Part shown: in pieces, positions 23,344 through 34,324 of the stretch
How the letters are laid out: each line of letters begins with the position of its first letter
Numbering within the stretch: the first letter of the stretch is position 1
Assembly: GCA_023105745.1 (NCBI GenBank)
Contig: JALGQZ010000007.1
Span: forward strand, 51,255,569 to 51,319,568
DNA length: 64,000 nt
Direction of reading: 5' to 3'
Source: Austropuccinia psidii
Lineage: Eukaryota; Basidiomycota; Pucciniomycetes; Pucciniales; Sphaerophragmiaceae
The notes under the pieces: generated by a model
The model's input: only the letters and a program-made list of their open reading frames with translations
Databases searched by the model: none
What the model was told of the DNA's origin: nothing
Position numbers and translations under genes: made by a program

Positions 23344-23662
23344 TGTCAGGGTGAGTCTATGTAGTAGCTTAAAAATAGTAAATACAAGCTAGTACTATGA
23401 CTGTGACACGTCAAAATAAATAAAAAATGAAATCTTCAGGTCCTACTGCTACGTGGTAACAGTGGTGATGAGTCTATTGAGGACCTGGGTTGCAATGCTC
23501 TAATATCTTTGACTGTAAAGAAACACTACAATAATTATATTCTAATTATATCTTAAATAATTCTAAGGACACTACTGATGAATAACAGTCTTGTCACGTA
23601 AGAATAATGGTAATGTAAGATAAGATGATGGGTTTTCAAGGGAAAAACCCTCCTTTTTATAT
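23344..23662 (-). repeat. 5' LTR of element B, R/U5 side (left of transposon C)
   Basis: This matches 14735-15053 with no difference I can see. It ends in TTTTTATAT at the insertion point of C and continues at 44445 with CTTCCAAGACTG. Confidence 0.95.
23654..23661 (-). promoter_or_regulatory. TATA box of the 5' LTR of element B, now abutting transposon C
   Basis: TATAAAAA on the element strand is kept, but the DNA upstream of it (U3) has been moved 20.8 kb away by C. The target duplication TAT overlaps the edge of the box. Confidence 0.6.
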
Positions 23663-23708
23663 CACCAGGGCAAATCTTGCGTCAATCGTCGGCGATTTAC
23701 TTCACGTC
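23663..23708 (+). repeat. Left terminal inverted repeat of C
   Basis: It begins CACCAGGGCAAATCTTG and contains the quasi-palindrome AATCGTCGGCGATT. The reverse complement of 44396-44441 matches 40 of 46 positions. Confidence 0.95.
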
Positions 23709-24011
23709 GCACCGCGGTCAGTATAAAATCTTGCTTCAGTCTCGTTAGTGTTACTTTATAGTCACTGGATTTAGTGGGTCACGTCACGTCAGCGTCAAGA
23801 CAACGTCAATCGTCACATGTGTCACATGAGAATGTCACTCAAAGCCCAAACCCGTTTCAACACTATTCGCAACGTTCGGGTAATTTCACCTAATAGCTTC
23901 TGCCTCCCCAACGCTTAGCATGCTTACGCGCCCGCACCACCCTCCAGATGAGACTCTGACACTGCCTGCCCCCCATCTCCGTCCTCACCACTCCTTACGC
24001 TTTCACACCCC

Positions 24012-24500
24012 CACCCTTACCATCCTTACGCTTGTGTAGTGCCCTCCCGACATACTCCCGACACTGGTTACAATCCTTACGCTCGCGCAGTGCCCTCCTG
24101 ACATGCTCCCGACGCTGCTTACGATCATTATGCTCGCGCAGTGCCCTCCCGACATGCTCCCAACACTGCTTATGATCCTTACGCTCATGAAGTGCCCTCC
24201 CGACATACTCCCGACACTGCTTACGATCCTTACGCTCGCGGAGTGCCCTCCCACATGCTCCCGACACTGCTTACGATCCTTACGCTCATGAAGTGCCCTC
24301 CCGACATACTCCCGACACTGCTTACAATCCTTACACTCATGAAGTGCCCTCCCGACATACTCCCGACACTGCTCACCATCCTTACGCTCATGAAGTGCCC
24401 TCCCGACATGCTCCCGACACTGCTTACGATCCTTACGCTTGCCTAGTAGGTACCCTCCCGACATGCCTCCGACGCCGCTTACCATCCTTACGCTTCCGTA
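24012..24500. repeat. Left subterminal tandem array, unit about 51 bp
   Basis: There are about ten copies of a unit containing ATCCTTACGCTCATGAAG, TGCCCTCCCGACA and CTCCCGACACTGCTTACG. Because 51 is divisible by 3, long open frames with 17-residue periodicity appear on both strands; these are artefacts. Subterminal arrays of CACTA elements bind transposase-type proteins, which is a reasonable role here but is inferred. Confidence 0.85.
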
Positions 24501-24511
24501 CTACATCCATA

Positions 24512-24537
24512 GTGTACGGTGGCTTGTTGGCGTACAC
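24512..24537. promoter_or_regulatory. Dispersed palindrome 1 of element C
   Basis: Perfect 7-bp arms GTGTACG and CGTACAC lie around a 12-bp centre beginning GTGGC. It lies just inside the left array and is the most diverged of six related palindromes. Confidence 0.6.
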
Positions 24538-24993
24538 AATGGACGCCATCGCCGAAATATGCTGAGTGGCCTTCTCTGCCAACAGGACCTCAGGGGAAAT
24601 TGGTCAGTATATTCACAATGTTGTGGTTAGGGTTTAAATCATGAGACTCGCAAATTAAAACCTAATAAGTGGACTATTTAAGACAAGAATTGTGTCTCCT
24701 TTTTCGCCAACAAAACCATTTTATTTCATATCATTCAAATGGAACACTTTGCTTAGTCCTTACCTCATGAGCGTTCAATAGTTCAAAAGTTGACTTTAGT
24801 AGGTTTCTCACTAGTCAACTTTATTCAATGTCTCACAGGGAAGTGATTTCATTTGCATGATATGAAATAATTTGCAAAACATCGCCTCCTTCAATTTCCC
24901 GCCAAATCGCATTTTGCAAATGCGATTATTTTACTTCCACCTAGTTATCAATCAACTCGTCACCATCTATTTGCTTACTAAACTACCTCCGCG

Positions 24994-27235
24994 ATGGCCC
25001 AAACCCCGGGAAATTCAACGGAATTTAATGAACGACCAACTTCAGCCCCAGAGAGTGGAAGTGAAATATCTGATATGGCCAGTAGTCGTGAATTAGGCAT
25101 TGAAGCAGAGAGCCAGTCACATGAAGATAATCAAGATCCACCAGTTCTTCCAGAATGTGAGTATACATCCATCTTGAGTATTTCTAATCTCTCAAAACCT
25201 GATATTGTGTCATAGCCTTTATTTCAGGTCAACCTCCAAGCTCTCAGAAACCGAATTTTAAAACTTATGAGAAGGAAAAGACTGTTGAACCTTGTGCACC
25301 GACAGAAGATGATGGGCAAGATGATGTAATTTTCAGTGGGGAGGTGGAAATTATATCCAAGGAACAATTTGTCTCCAACATTGCTCAAACAATCCCAAGG
25401 CTCGAGAAAATCCAAAATGATAGTAAAATTCCTGATTATGTGCGTCAAAAGATTGCTGAAGCCATGAGCCTGCTCAAAATGGATTTGAACCGTAAGTCCA
25501 TTACTAATTCAAAACAAAGTTGATAAAAATAGCTGCTTACAATATATGGGCAGGTGTGGAGGTGGGAGAATCTCTACCTGAAGGATCTCGAGTCGTAATT
25601 GGATTTCCAGGCAAAGGATTAGGAAAAAGACCAAATATACATGCAACCAAAAAAACCAACAAAAAACGCCGTACCTTTGAAGCCGCAAAGGATTCCCGGG
25701 ATCAAGGTGATGAAATGATCAATGTTGAAGGGGACGATATTGATAATGAACCTCCGCATACTGAACCCCCCCCCATACTCAATGAAACAATCCATGCTGA
25801 AGCTCCACATACTGAAAGCCCCCCGATACCCAATGAAACAATGCATGATGCAACCCCTCCCGCCACTCCTCGGAATATTCAAGCCCCTCAAGAAAGGGAA
25901 ACAATTAAACATGATACAATGGGACGAGATATGACTGATATAATTCCCGACGCTGAGCCCGAAGTGTCATCCGCTGCGAATTTTCAAGGAATATTTTTAT
26001 CCCGCATGGAAGAGTTTGCAGGCATTTTGAATTATCATTCCAATATTTCTCAACAATCATGGAAAAGGGGGCTTGATAATATCAATAGGATTTACAAAAA
26101 TAGATGGGACAATTTACCAACAAAGGATGCTCATACATTCCTGCCCGTTGGTATTAAGGTGATCAGTAACCGAGATCTTAAAATGTCGGCTTGGCTGCAG
26201 GACCTTGAGATGGCAGGTGAGTTTTTTTTTATCTTTGTGCATGATACTTGATTATTGGCTGTTGACTGGTGATATAAATTGCAATATACAGGGTTAGATT
26301 TTTTTAAGCCAACTGAAACAGAAGCGTTTTTTGATTACAACATTTGGAATCTCAAATTGATGAAGGAATCAGCTAAACCTCCCGATAATCTCCCCAAATC
26401 TGAACACTCCTTCTTCAAAATGGTTCAGAGCCTTCTTTACCCCGCGAATCCAGTTAAACATTTTTGGGCAAATGTTATGTTTGAATCCATTAGTTTAGTC
26501 TCATACGATGTGATTGCACCCAAACCATATGTTGCACCAACATCAAATTTGACCGATCCTCTTGGACTCGAACGGGGAGCAGTTGAATACCTTGCCTCCT
26601 GCTTGAGTAAATCGAAGCAACGTGCAACCCAACTCAGCATTGAAGGTGGCGGGGCTGACAATGAGATATCCACAAAGCCGCACAAGAACCTGGAGGATCT
26701 AATGGATACAGTTATCCATTTGATGATTGCGTACAACATGGTACGTGCACATACAAAGGTCGAAGTTAATGGCATCAAAGGCAAACTCACGAACTCAAAA
26801 AAAAATGAGGCCATCAAAGATCTTTTGGCGTGTCACAAGAATCTCGGAATAAATCGAATTTGCTATGGTATATTAGCGGCATTCTGTGCGGCGGGGGTTC
26901 GTGGTTTGATGGTATGCTCAGATGACTGGAGAACAAGCTCAGTTAAAGGGGCTTTATCACTAATTGACATTTCCGCAAAACTTTCAGAGGGTAAAAATCT
27001 AGTGGAGCCAGTGTGGCTACGTACTAATAAGTATATATGTAATTTACTGAATAAAAGTTTCTTCTCATCAGAGTCTTTTAACCCCACTGTACCTCTTAGA
27101 TTTGAATTTGCACGATGCTTAGTATTAGACTTTGGTGATGCCTGGGTGGCGAAACGCGGTCTTGGTTCAAGTGATGAGGTCACCTTGACGGTACCCAGGT
27201 CAGCTAAACTCACAACCAGGATTGACCCGTTTTAG
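24994..27235 (+). CDS. Unknown cargo protein of C, 677 aa in four exons
   Basis: Four exons join in one frame: 24994-25156, 25228-25491, 25554-26216 and 26292-27235, with GT..AG introns of 71, 62 and 75 nt. The first half looks disordered: acidic and Ser/Pro-rich, a basic cluster HATKKTNKKRRTF that could be a nuclear signal, and a short repeated motif (EPPHTEPPPILNETIH, EAPHTESPPIPNETMH). The second half (about residue 250 on) looks folded and mixed in composition (FWANVMFESISLVSYDVI, CYGILAAFCAAGVRGLMVC, FARCLVLDFGDAWVAKRG). I do not recognise a domain. It is the first gene inside the left end, points the same way as the TET/JBP gene, and has no stop or frameshift, unlike three other cargo genes. 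It may be a second transposition protein or a DNA-binding partner. Confidence 0.8.
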
Positions 27236-27811
27236 ATTAGCTTTGTACTAGATAGATTGTAATTTAATTTTGCAAAGTTATTTATGAATTTAATAATCAT
27301 GACTTCCTATCCTACTACTGCCGGATGCCACAGTCTGAGTACCAATAGTAATTGTACGGCGGCATGCCTCCGTACATCATTGCAAAGACTCCGCCAAGAC
27401 GCAAGCTGAGTCAGGCTTTGTGCCCGCGAGTAGCACACTCGGGGGCATTGCGGGAAGTCGCGTTTATCACTTCCCGCCAGCCCATAATAGGCAAATTGTT
27501 ACTGTGTCTTTCAAGAGGACTGGGATAACTAGGGATCCGCAGCAGGATGCATATTGCATTTGCGTGTGCTTGCAATATTCCAAATGGTTGGATTGGAAAG
27601 TGATTGCATGGGAACATCAATGTGTAAAATTGAATAATGCACTATCCACTGCAATTTTCAGGTTCAGGTATTTGAGATCGTGAAGTTGCCAAGGTCAGGC
27701 GTGAGCTTTCTTTTTAGCCGCAATTAAAAAAGATTCATCCACCGCAATCCAATTTAGGTGATATTAATAAATCAGTAATCATTTGGTTTCATTTCATTTT
27801 CTGCTGCAAGC
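27236..27811. other. Spacer between the 677-aa gene and the TET/JBP gene
   Basis: This holds palindrome 2 (27353-27376) shortly after the upstream stop. An 87-codon open frame (27420-27683) has no recognisable feature and is not called. Promoter elements of the downstream gene should lie here, but no clear TATA box was picked. Confidence 0.5.
27353..27376. promoter_or_regulatory. Dispersed palindrome 2 of element C
   Basis: This 24-bp near-perfect palindrome has arms TGTACGG and CCGTACA around GGCATGCC, with one mismatched pair. It contains CGG and CCG half-sites spaced by 10 bp. Confidence 0.7.
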
Positions 27812-29089
27812 ATGCCATTCACAAAAAAAGGAAAAGAGCGTAAAAGGGAACTCGCGAGAAAGCGTCGGGCTGAGGAAGGAAAGTGTGAGTTTCTCACTTA
27901 ATCTCAGTGTATATATATAGATATATATATATGCTTCCACATTTATGTGGCACCCTCATTGGGCCCCACGGAAGAACATTGGCTTTAGTCGGTTCAGATT
28001 GTGCCAATGTCCTGTGGGCTCTAAAGGGAAGTCAAAGGATGTGTGCCGAAGAAAGCTCCTTGGCAGTATCTGATATCTTTTGTGCTTCAACACATAGTGA
28101 TCCCGCAACCACTCGGGAATAGTAGCAGATCCCAAAAGACAAATGAGCGCAAAACGACCCGAATGAATAGGTTTTTTTCCTCCTCTCGCCCAACAGCACA
28201 AATATCAATGCCAGTATCAGCAAATATCACCCCAAGTGAAATTCGGAGGGTGGTGGATGTCAATCAGATCAAACGCATTCACTTTGGCCGTGTGGCAATT
28301 TTCTCTTCAACCGGATTACTCATTGCCCTTGTTGAATTCCGACCATTCACAACAATGAGTGAAGTCGAGGTCAATCAATGGGATGAATTATCACAATTCT
28401 TATTTCGCGAAAAGAGGTTCACTGACCCTATTGCAACAAATGGAGCATTACTGGAGGGATTTATGTTCGCGATTGGGTGGCGCAAATGCACCACGAAGAA
28501 TGAACAATTTGGTCTGTATGGTAGTGCTGGCAAAATTGAAAATGCAAAAGATGAATGGCGGGACCGAGGTGCCAATCTTAGCTCGGTGGGTCGCATTCTA
28601 GGTCAATCCTTACGATATGTTGGGGATAATTTATTTCAGAAGATTCAAAATTGCTACAACTCATTGGGGGTTCCGTCTTTTGATCAAGTCAAGTATGAAG
28701 GCAATAATCCCGCAAATCAGGGTGCATGTGAGTTTGCTTCGGCACTCACTTTCACCATGAATGGATTCAAAAACGCACCTCATGTTGATAAGGATGCATC
28801 GCTGTATGCTTCGGGATGGTGGTTTCAAGCTGATAAGCGGACCGGCCAAATTCAAAGAGATGCGTCAAAGCGGTGTACAGGGGGAAAATTGATTTTCCCA
28901 AATGAGCATTTTTGGATTGATCTATCCGCATGTCATGGGCTCATTCAGGTAGTGTGGGCCAGTAGTACATTTGTTCATTATACTGATCCAGCACAGGACA
29001 ACGAAAGCACGACACTAGTGGGTATGTCCGCACAATGCTCAAGGAGGTTGGCAAAAACAATGCGGCAAAAAAAGCCATGGCTATTATGA
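27812..29089 (+). CDS. TET/JBP-like 2-oxoglutarate- and Fe(II)-dependent dioxygenase
   Basis: A short first exon from the ATG at 27812 (a Lys/Arg-rich start, KKGKERKRELARKRR) ends near 27882-27884. The main exon is open from about 28027 to 29089. The exact splice pair is uncertain: the frame closes if the donor GTGTGA at 27883 joins the acceptor before 28027. The core has NGFKNAPHVDKDAS with the iron-binding H-x-D pair at 28781-28789, then GWWFQADKRTGQI, GGKLIFPNEHFWIDLS, the distal His in TFVHYTDP (28976-28978) and a basic QCSRRLAKT where the family has its 2-oxoglutarate-binding Arg. Fungal TET/JBP proteins oxidise 5-methylcytosine in DNA, and their genes are known to travel with KDZ/Plavaka-type transposons. 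The residues look intact, so the enzyme may be active. Family call from motif and context; no search was possible. Confidence 0.8.
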
Positions 29090-29339
29090 GATTGCCGAGA
29101 GAGCGGGCTATCAAATCAGGGATGGTAATACAATCTCATGCCAATTCAAAGAGTGAGGCAGTCAGAATAGCAGCGTGATTGGTAGATGATGGTGGGGTAA
29201 GGCAGAGGACAATATACACCAGGATTGGATGGATTCGAGTGCGGGAGATGGGGTGTCTCACAGGAAAAAGGGGTGAAGTGGATTATGTACGGAGGCATGC
29301 CATCGTACATATGCCAGGTTTGTTGCTCTTGTCCAGGAT
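29090..29339. other. Spacer after the TET/JBP gene, with palindrome 3
   Basis: This short spacer between the TET/JBP stop and the 40-bp array contains palindrome 3 at 29285-29310. No gene is seen. Confidence 0.5.
29285..29310. promoter_or_regulatory. Dispersed palindrome 3 of element C
   Basis: This 26-bp palindrome has arms ATGTACG and CGTACAT around a GGCATGCC centre, with only the two positions between arm and centre failing to pair. Confidence 0.7.
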
Positions 29340-29902
29340 CCCAACGCTTCACACGCGAATCCTTATGCTTGTGCAGGTGCCGACAATGCTAAAAGTTTCT
29401 TACGCCTATGCGGGGTGCCGAGGCTTCACACGCCAATCCTTACGCCTGGGCAGGTTCCCGACAACTCACACGCCAATCCTTACGCCTGTGCAGGTTCCCG
29501 ACAGCTCACACGCCAATCCTTACGCCTGTGCAGACTCCCGAAAGCTCACACGCCAATCCTTACGCCTGTGCAGGCTCCCGACAGCTCACACGCCAATCCT
29601 TAGGCTTGTGAAGGTTGCCAAAAATGCTGACAATTTGTTATGCCTGTGCAGGCTCCCGAAAATTCACACGCCAATCCTTACGCCTGGCAACCTCCCGACA
29701 GCTCACACGCGAATCCTTAGGCTTGTGAAGGATGCTAACAATGCTGACAATTTCTTACGCCTGTGCAGGCTCCCGACAATTCACACGCCAATCCTTTCAC
29801 CTGTGCAGGCGCCCGACAGCTCACACACCAATCCTTACGCCTTTTCAGGCTCCCGACAGCTCACACGCCAATCGTTACGCTTGTGAAGGTTCCCGACAAT
29901 TT
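29336..29902. repeat. Internal tandem array, unit about 40 bp
   Basis: There are about fourteen copies of a unit with CTCACACGCCAATCCTTACG, CCTGTGCAGG and CTCCCGACA, and some variant units with AATGCTGACAATTT. It shares CTCCCGACA and ATCCTTACGC with the left array and CACACGCCAAT with the right array. Open frames inside it are artefacts of the periodicity. Confidence 0.85.
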
Positions 29903-30321
29903 AAACAATTCAATACATGACTAAGATTAATAGCGTGTGACCATAGGAACGGCAATTTCTCATGAATCTGGAGTGGATTGCTCACATGCCGGAACCTCCC
30001 GCTTTTTTACAGTTAAGATTTGATATGGCTCTAAACAATGGAGGAAGAAAATATAGGAGGCAGGAATGGTGACTATTGGCGCATTTTTGGCAAAAGATTT
30101 TCTCACATACAAAAATACTAACTCAAACTTTTGGTGGGGCACTTACGAAAATTATTCTCACCCAATAGTAAATATGAATCATTGAGGAATTATAATAAAT
30201 TCACGTGAACAAAAAACGTAAGAGAAATTGAAAATATCTTTCATTGAATACAAATAATTTATCTAAAGGAGTGTATTACAAAAGGTAAAAAGAGGAAAGA
30301 ATACGATTTTTTTTGTGGATT
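29903..30321. other. AT-rich spacer between the 40-bp array and the Cys-cluster gene
   Basis: This is the convergent 3' side of the TET/JBP gene and the minus-strand Cys-cluster gene. No gene or repeat is recognised. It presumably holds the 3' end signals of the minus-strand gene. Confidence 0.4.
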
Positions 30322-31702
30322 TTATTTTTCTAAGAATTTGGAGACTATCCCGGTGATGTCCTCCATTGGATAAGCCTCTATCGCCTCGCCAAGGAGGGAG
30401 TTTAGTTCCTCCCGGAATTCCCGGTGCATCTCATTTCGATGAGTTGCATCCACGAAAGGAATCATGTGGAGCAACCGACGATGCTCCAACAAGATTCGGT
30501 TGATCGATTCGTGGACGATGGCTCGAGGAATCATTAGTATCGGGCGCAGGTCGGTGAATTCCTGGCGAGCGTCATTGTAGGAATGAGAGGAGCTTGGCAC
30601 CGGGGGGGAGGAGGCTGTTGGGTTCTCGGCGTCAATGGGAGGGATATCCGGGGAAGGAACCGGGGTAGAAGTGGTGGGAGGGGGAACAGGAGGGGAAGGT
30701 GGGGGAGTGGGTGAAGAAGAAGGTGGAGGGGGAGGGGGAGGGGGGGAACCGACTGGCGTATCGTCGATGATGATAATGGAGCAGGGAGTTGCGGGACGAG
30801 CTGGAGATGGTCGAAGGAGGGGTGAGGAAAAGTTGAGTTGAGTTAAAAAGGTGAAATAGGGACTTACCAAAAGGTTCCTCCGTTGATTGCGTAGGAGCCA
30901 CCTCAGGTTGAGGCTCACGAGTCGCAATGTCCTCAGGTGGTTCGGAGGATGGACTCGGGCCAGGAATAGGTGGCTCATCGTGCTGGGAGGCTTCTACAAA
31001 AGGAGGAAGAGTCAGTTAACTTGATGCGAAAGTGAAAATGAGAAAAGAGAAAGTTGGCTGCTTACCGCGGAATAAGTCCTCAGACCATCGGGTGCCACTC
31101 GGGCCTGGAGTGGGTTGCCGCGGGGTTTGCTCGCGAGGCAAAGTAGGAACGGGAGAGTCTTGTCAGGGGGGATTCGGGGGGTTTGGTTCTATGAGTAATG
31201 GAAAAAATTGAGTATTATTGCGTGAAGATAAATGAGATAAGGAGGAGAAAGAAAACTTACTTTGGCGTTTGAATCCCATTGGTGACAAGACATGGTGACG
31301 ATCAGCCCAAGCTCGAATGTCCTCTTTCCATCGCCATCCTTCATCGGCCGGATAATCACTTCGCTCAGGTCGAGGAGTGAAGTGACCATCGGATGGTGGC
31401 CTAGGAGGGGGGGTGGACAAATCGATGCTTGAGGGGACTGGGCTAATCATCCTGAATCGTTCCCGCTGGCCTGTTTGGGGTCCCGGGGTCCACTCATGCT
31501 CGGAAATCGTTTCATCATCATCGGCCACAAAGGAGTCCTGGCGAGGGCGTCTTGGGCGGGAACTCCTCTGGCCGCGGGGTCGGAAGGGGCGGACGACAAA
31601 CGAACATTTCTTGTGTGCTTGTCGGCAAGCATCACAAGCGTCGGTCGTCGTCGAGGAACGAATGCAGGGGATACCCCGCTTGGTGCATAACGTGCACGAC
31701 AT
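30322..31702 (-). pseudogene. Cys-cluster (Zn2Cys6-like) cargo protein, 389 codons, one in-frame TGA
   Basis: Exons on the minus strand are 31702-31261, 31188-31066, 30993-30868 and 30800-30322 (1170 nt), with GT..AG introns. The N-terminus has six cysteines, CTLCTKRGIPC then CDACRQAHKKC, spaced C-x2-C-x6-C-x9-C-x2-C-x6-C. This is the spacing of a fungal Zn2Cys6 DNA-binding cluster, followed by an Arg/Pro-rich stretch (RPFRPRGQRSSRPRRPR). The rest is Pro/Ser-rich with a folded C-terminal 90 residues (TDLRPILMIPRAIVHESIN, FREELNSLLGEAIEAYP). I recall many near-identical predicted proteins in Austropuccinia psidii. The second exon carries TGA at 31165-31163, right after NPPNPP; CGA to TGA would explain it. 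The function is unknown; a DNA-binding regulator is an inference. Confidence 0.75.
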
Positions 31703-32282
31703 CTAAAAACAAAACAAAACAGGTTAGTAACTGAATAGAAAGTAAGCAATCAAGAAAGAAAAGGAGGACATACGATGATTTATAATTTTAAAACGGAATT
31801 CAAATTAAAAAGACTCTAGTAGGAGGTTTTTAAAAGTCTAGAAGAGAGTCGTGAAGAAAGAAAATGATTAATATCGGACCATAATGTTGACAAAAGTTCA
31901 ATTGGAGAAAACGTACAAAGTAGATAGAAGTGGGGTTCTGAAATTATCAGCAGGAAAAACAAAAAGCGAGCAGGAAGGGGAGTGGGGTTAGTCGAGTGCG
32001 AAAGAAAAGACTGGAAAGGCAGGAAGACGAGGGGGAATACGCACAAGAAGGACAAACGCGGGTGACGTTGAACGAAGTGGAGCGGGTGAGAGAGAAAGTG
32101 AAGTGCGTGTCGTGTGAAGATGGTCTTTTATACCAAGGTGAAGCTGAGACGATCTGAGCAGTTTCAGCACCCGCAAAAGTCTCAGCTTCAAGGCGTGTGG
32201 GCAAAATTGAAGCTGAGTCTCAGCGAATGCTGCAACTGAGAAGTGAAATGCTCGCGTGAGGCAGAAGAACAATGGGGGTCTG
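31703..32282. other. Upstream region of the Cys-cluster gene
   Basis: This is purine-rich on the plus strand next to the start, so pyrimidine-rich on the gene strand, and probably includes the promoter of the minus-strand gene. CTGAGC/GCTCAG-type words start to accumulate from about 32140. No gene is seen. Confidence 0.4.
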
Positions 32283-32987
32283 GCTGAGTATTGCAATTTA
32301 TTGAATTGTCAAGCTGAGTCAAATCCCCTTTGTTTCCTTAAATAGCCACCCGATCACCCAGGAGGGTGGTCGTGAGGCCCTTATTGATTGTGCATTGTGG
32401 GTGCAATGCACAAGTGACCGCGGCAAGATCACCGGCCTTATGGCCTGGTGATAGTCTTTGAACAAAGGGGGGGGCTGTAAGACAAGTGAATACAGCGTAA
32501 TCTTGGCTCGACCCATTGCTCAGGTTTGCTTTCGGGTCATAATTGAAATGCTCAGTGGCTGAACATATTAATTGCACAGTAATTGAACAATTGATATAAC
32601 AATATGAAATGCACCGCTGAGTATTGCAATTTATTGAATTGTCAAGCTGAGTCAAATCCCCTTTGTTTCCTTAAATAGCCACCCGATCACCCAAGAGGGT
32701 GGTCGTGAGGCCCTTGTTGAATGTGCATTCAACGTGCAATGCACAAGTGACCCATGCAGAAATGCACCCGGTGCATTTGGTCACAAGTGACCGCGGCAAG
32801 ATCACCGGCCGTATGGCCTGGTGATAGTCTTTGAACAAAGGGGGGGGCTGTAAGACAAGTGAATACAGCGTAATCTTGGCTCGACCCATTGCTCAGGTTT
32901 GCTTTCAGGTCATAATTGAAATGCTCAGTGGCTGAACATTTTAATTGCACAGTTGTTGAACTATTGATATAACAATATCAAATGCAC
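32283..32987. repeat. Imperfect tandem duplication of about 335 and 372 bp
   Basis: Copy 1 (32283-32615) and copy 2 (32616-32987) share nearly the whole sequence, for example TATTGCAATTTATTGAATTG and ACAAAGGGGGGGGCTG. Copy 2 has about 39 extra bases near 32740-32785 containing a further GTGCA/TGCAC cluster. It lies about 580 bp upstream of the Cys-cluster gene. The pairs of 65-105 codon open frames in it are copies of each other and not credible genes. Confidence 0.85.
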
Positions 32988-34184
32988 GATGCTGAGCAAT
33001 TGCTAGGTCATTTTTGTAAGCACACAATCTGAGCATTTGGCACAGCATCGGATGACATTTCAGCCAGGTGCAGCATTTCACACGCTTTGGTGAAGTGCTC
33101 CAAACTGAGCCTTCCAGTGAGCTATTGCAGAATTAGTTCATTCCATGGCTTTACTGAGCACTTTCACACGGTGCTTTTGACCATGACATGCTCAGCTTGC
33201 GTGTGCAAATCGGGTGAAACGCAATGCTGAGCATGTGGCACATGAGCTACGTAAATGCAAATGATCGGAAGGTGCATGCACATTTGCTGTATGCATGCAG
33301 GCTCAAGTAGTATTACACCTTCCGGATCTGTACAGTCGACACTGTAGTACGCAGTACACCTTTTTAAATGTATGCTGCGGGGCAGAGCAAAAAGCTGTTC
33401 AACAATGTAACATGCAATCACGTCAAGCCATCGAGTCATATCTCTCACCTGCATCCATTTGATGCACCTTGTTGGACAGCTCTGCCTAACTATGGCACAG
33501 ATGCGCATGTAATGCAAGTTAATGTAAGTGGGTCATAATGGGATGACTTAATATTTGGGTCATACACAAAGAGTTGATTCACTCCGGTGCCATTGTTGGG
33601 GCAAACAATGACTGGCCCGCTTGTTCATTGTCGGGCAGCCACACGCTTTCATACGCACCCCCGATGGGTCATACGCAGGCAGCTTTCACACGCCTGGAAG
33701 ACATTTTTCTGCCAGTCTTCCAGCTGCCTATTTTCTTGGTCGGGTTGTCAGCTTGACTGCAGACGCTCACCCGCTTGCGCGTGGAAACCTGAGGCCAATC
33801 AGTGTTAATTTGCTTCAGCCTCATCCACATTAGAATAACAATCCCAGCCTATGATTGCTGAGGCTGGTCATGTTTGCGTGGGTATCTCCCACCGCGGGTC
33901 ATTTTCTTCACGTTCTCACACGCCCCGCGCAAGTTGTGGCACCTGGCTTGCAGCCAAAAAATCCCTGGGGCGTGTGGCCTCTTTCCTCCGGAGTTTTGTA
34001 CACGCCTGAGGCAAAGACCCTGATGCCAATCTCGGTAGATTAGTACTCGCCTCAAACGCCATAGGGGTGAATGTATATGTGGATCACGGCTCACGGATGG
34101 CGCCCCCTTTGATCATCCTACACATTCCCCCCTGAAAGCCCAGTATGCATCAGTCAGCAAAAAACTTCACGCAAAACCAAAGTC

Positions 34185-34210
34185 ATGTTCGGTGGCACGC
34201 CACCGAACAT
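34185..34210. promoter_or_regulatory. Dispersed palindrome 4 of element C
   Basis: This 26-bp palindrome is perfect except for the central two bases: arms ATGTTCGGTGGC and GCCACCGAACAT. It contains CGG and CCG spaced by 10 bp. It is about 510 bp upstream of the SNF2 start. Confidence 0.75.
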
Positions 34211-34324
34211 ATCTCACCCGCCTACACACAAGCATCCGCACAGTGAGATTGCCCTTTGAAACCGCCAACATTGCCCAGTAGGTCCCTGTGCGACAATTAA
34301 CCTGAGGAAGATATATATGCATCC

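Noticed and set aside
23660..23663. A 4-bp TATC target duplication for transposon C
   Set aside because: It would remove the first C of the left repeat and leave unequal ends; with TAT the ends pair as CACC/GGTG.
24003..24565. Several long open frames (60-160 codons) on both strands with repeated peptides such as SVGSMSGGH
   Set aside because: They arise because the 51-bp array unit is a multiple of three; open in several frames at once and with no start context or conserved protein.
25520..25553. An internal start MIKIAAYNIWAG for the 677-aa protein
   Set aside because: These codons lie in a 62-nt intron (25492-25553) with good GTAAGT and CAG sites; upstream exons join in frame.
27420..27683. 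An 87-codon frame between the 677-aa gene and the TET/JBP gene
   Set aside because: No recognisable feature, no intron support, and it lies in the probable promoter region.
29179..29920. A 235-codon plus-strand open frame rich in HTPILTPVQ repeats
   Set aside because: It follows the 40-bp array rather than a gene, and neighbouring frames are equally open.
33164..33517. A Cys/His-rich 117-codon minus-strand frame
   Set aside because: Cysteine spacing shows no zinc-finger pattern, there is no conserved context, and the DNA is full of TGCA and GCTGAGCA words that produce Cys and His codons.
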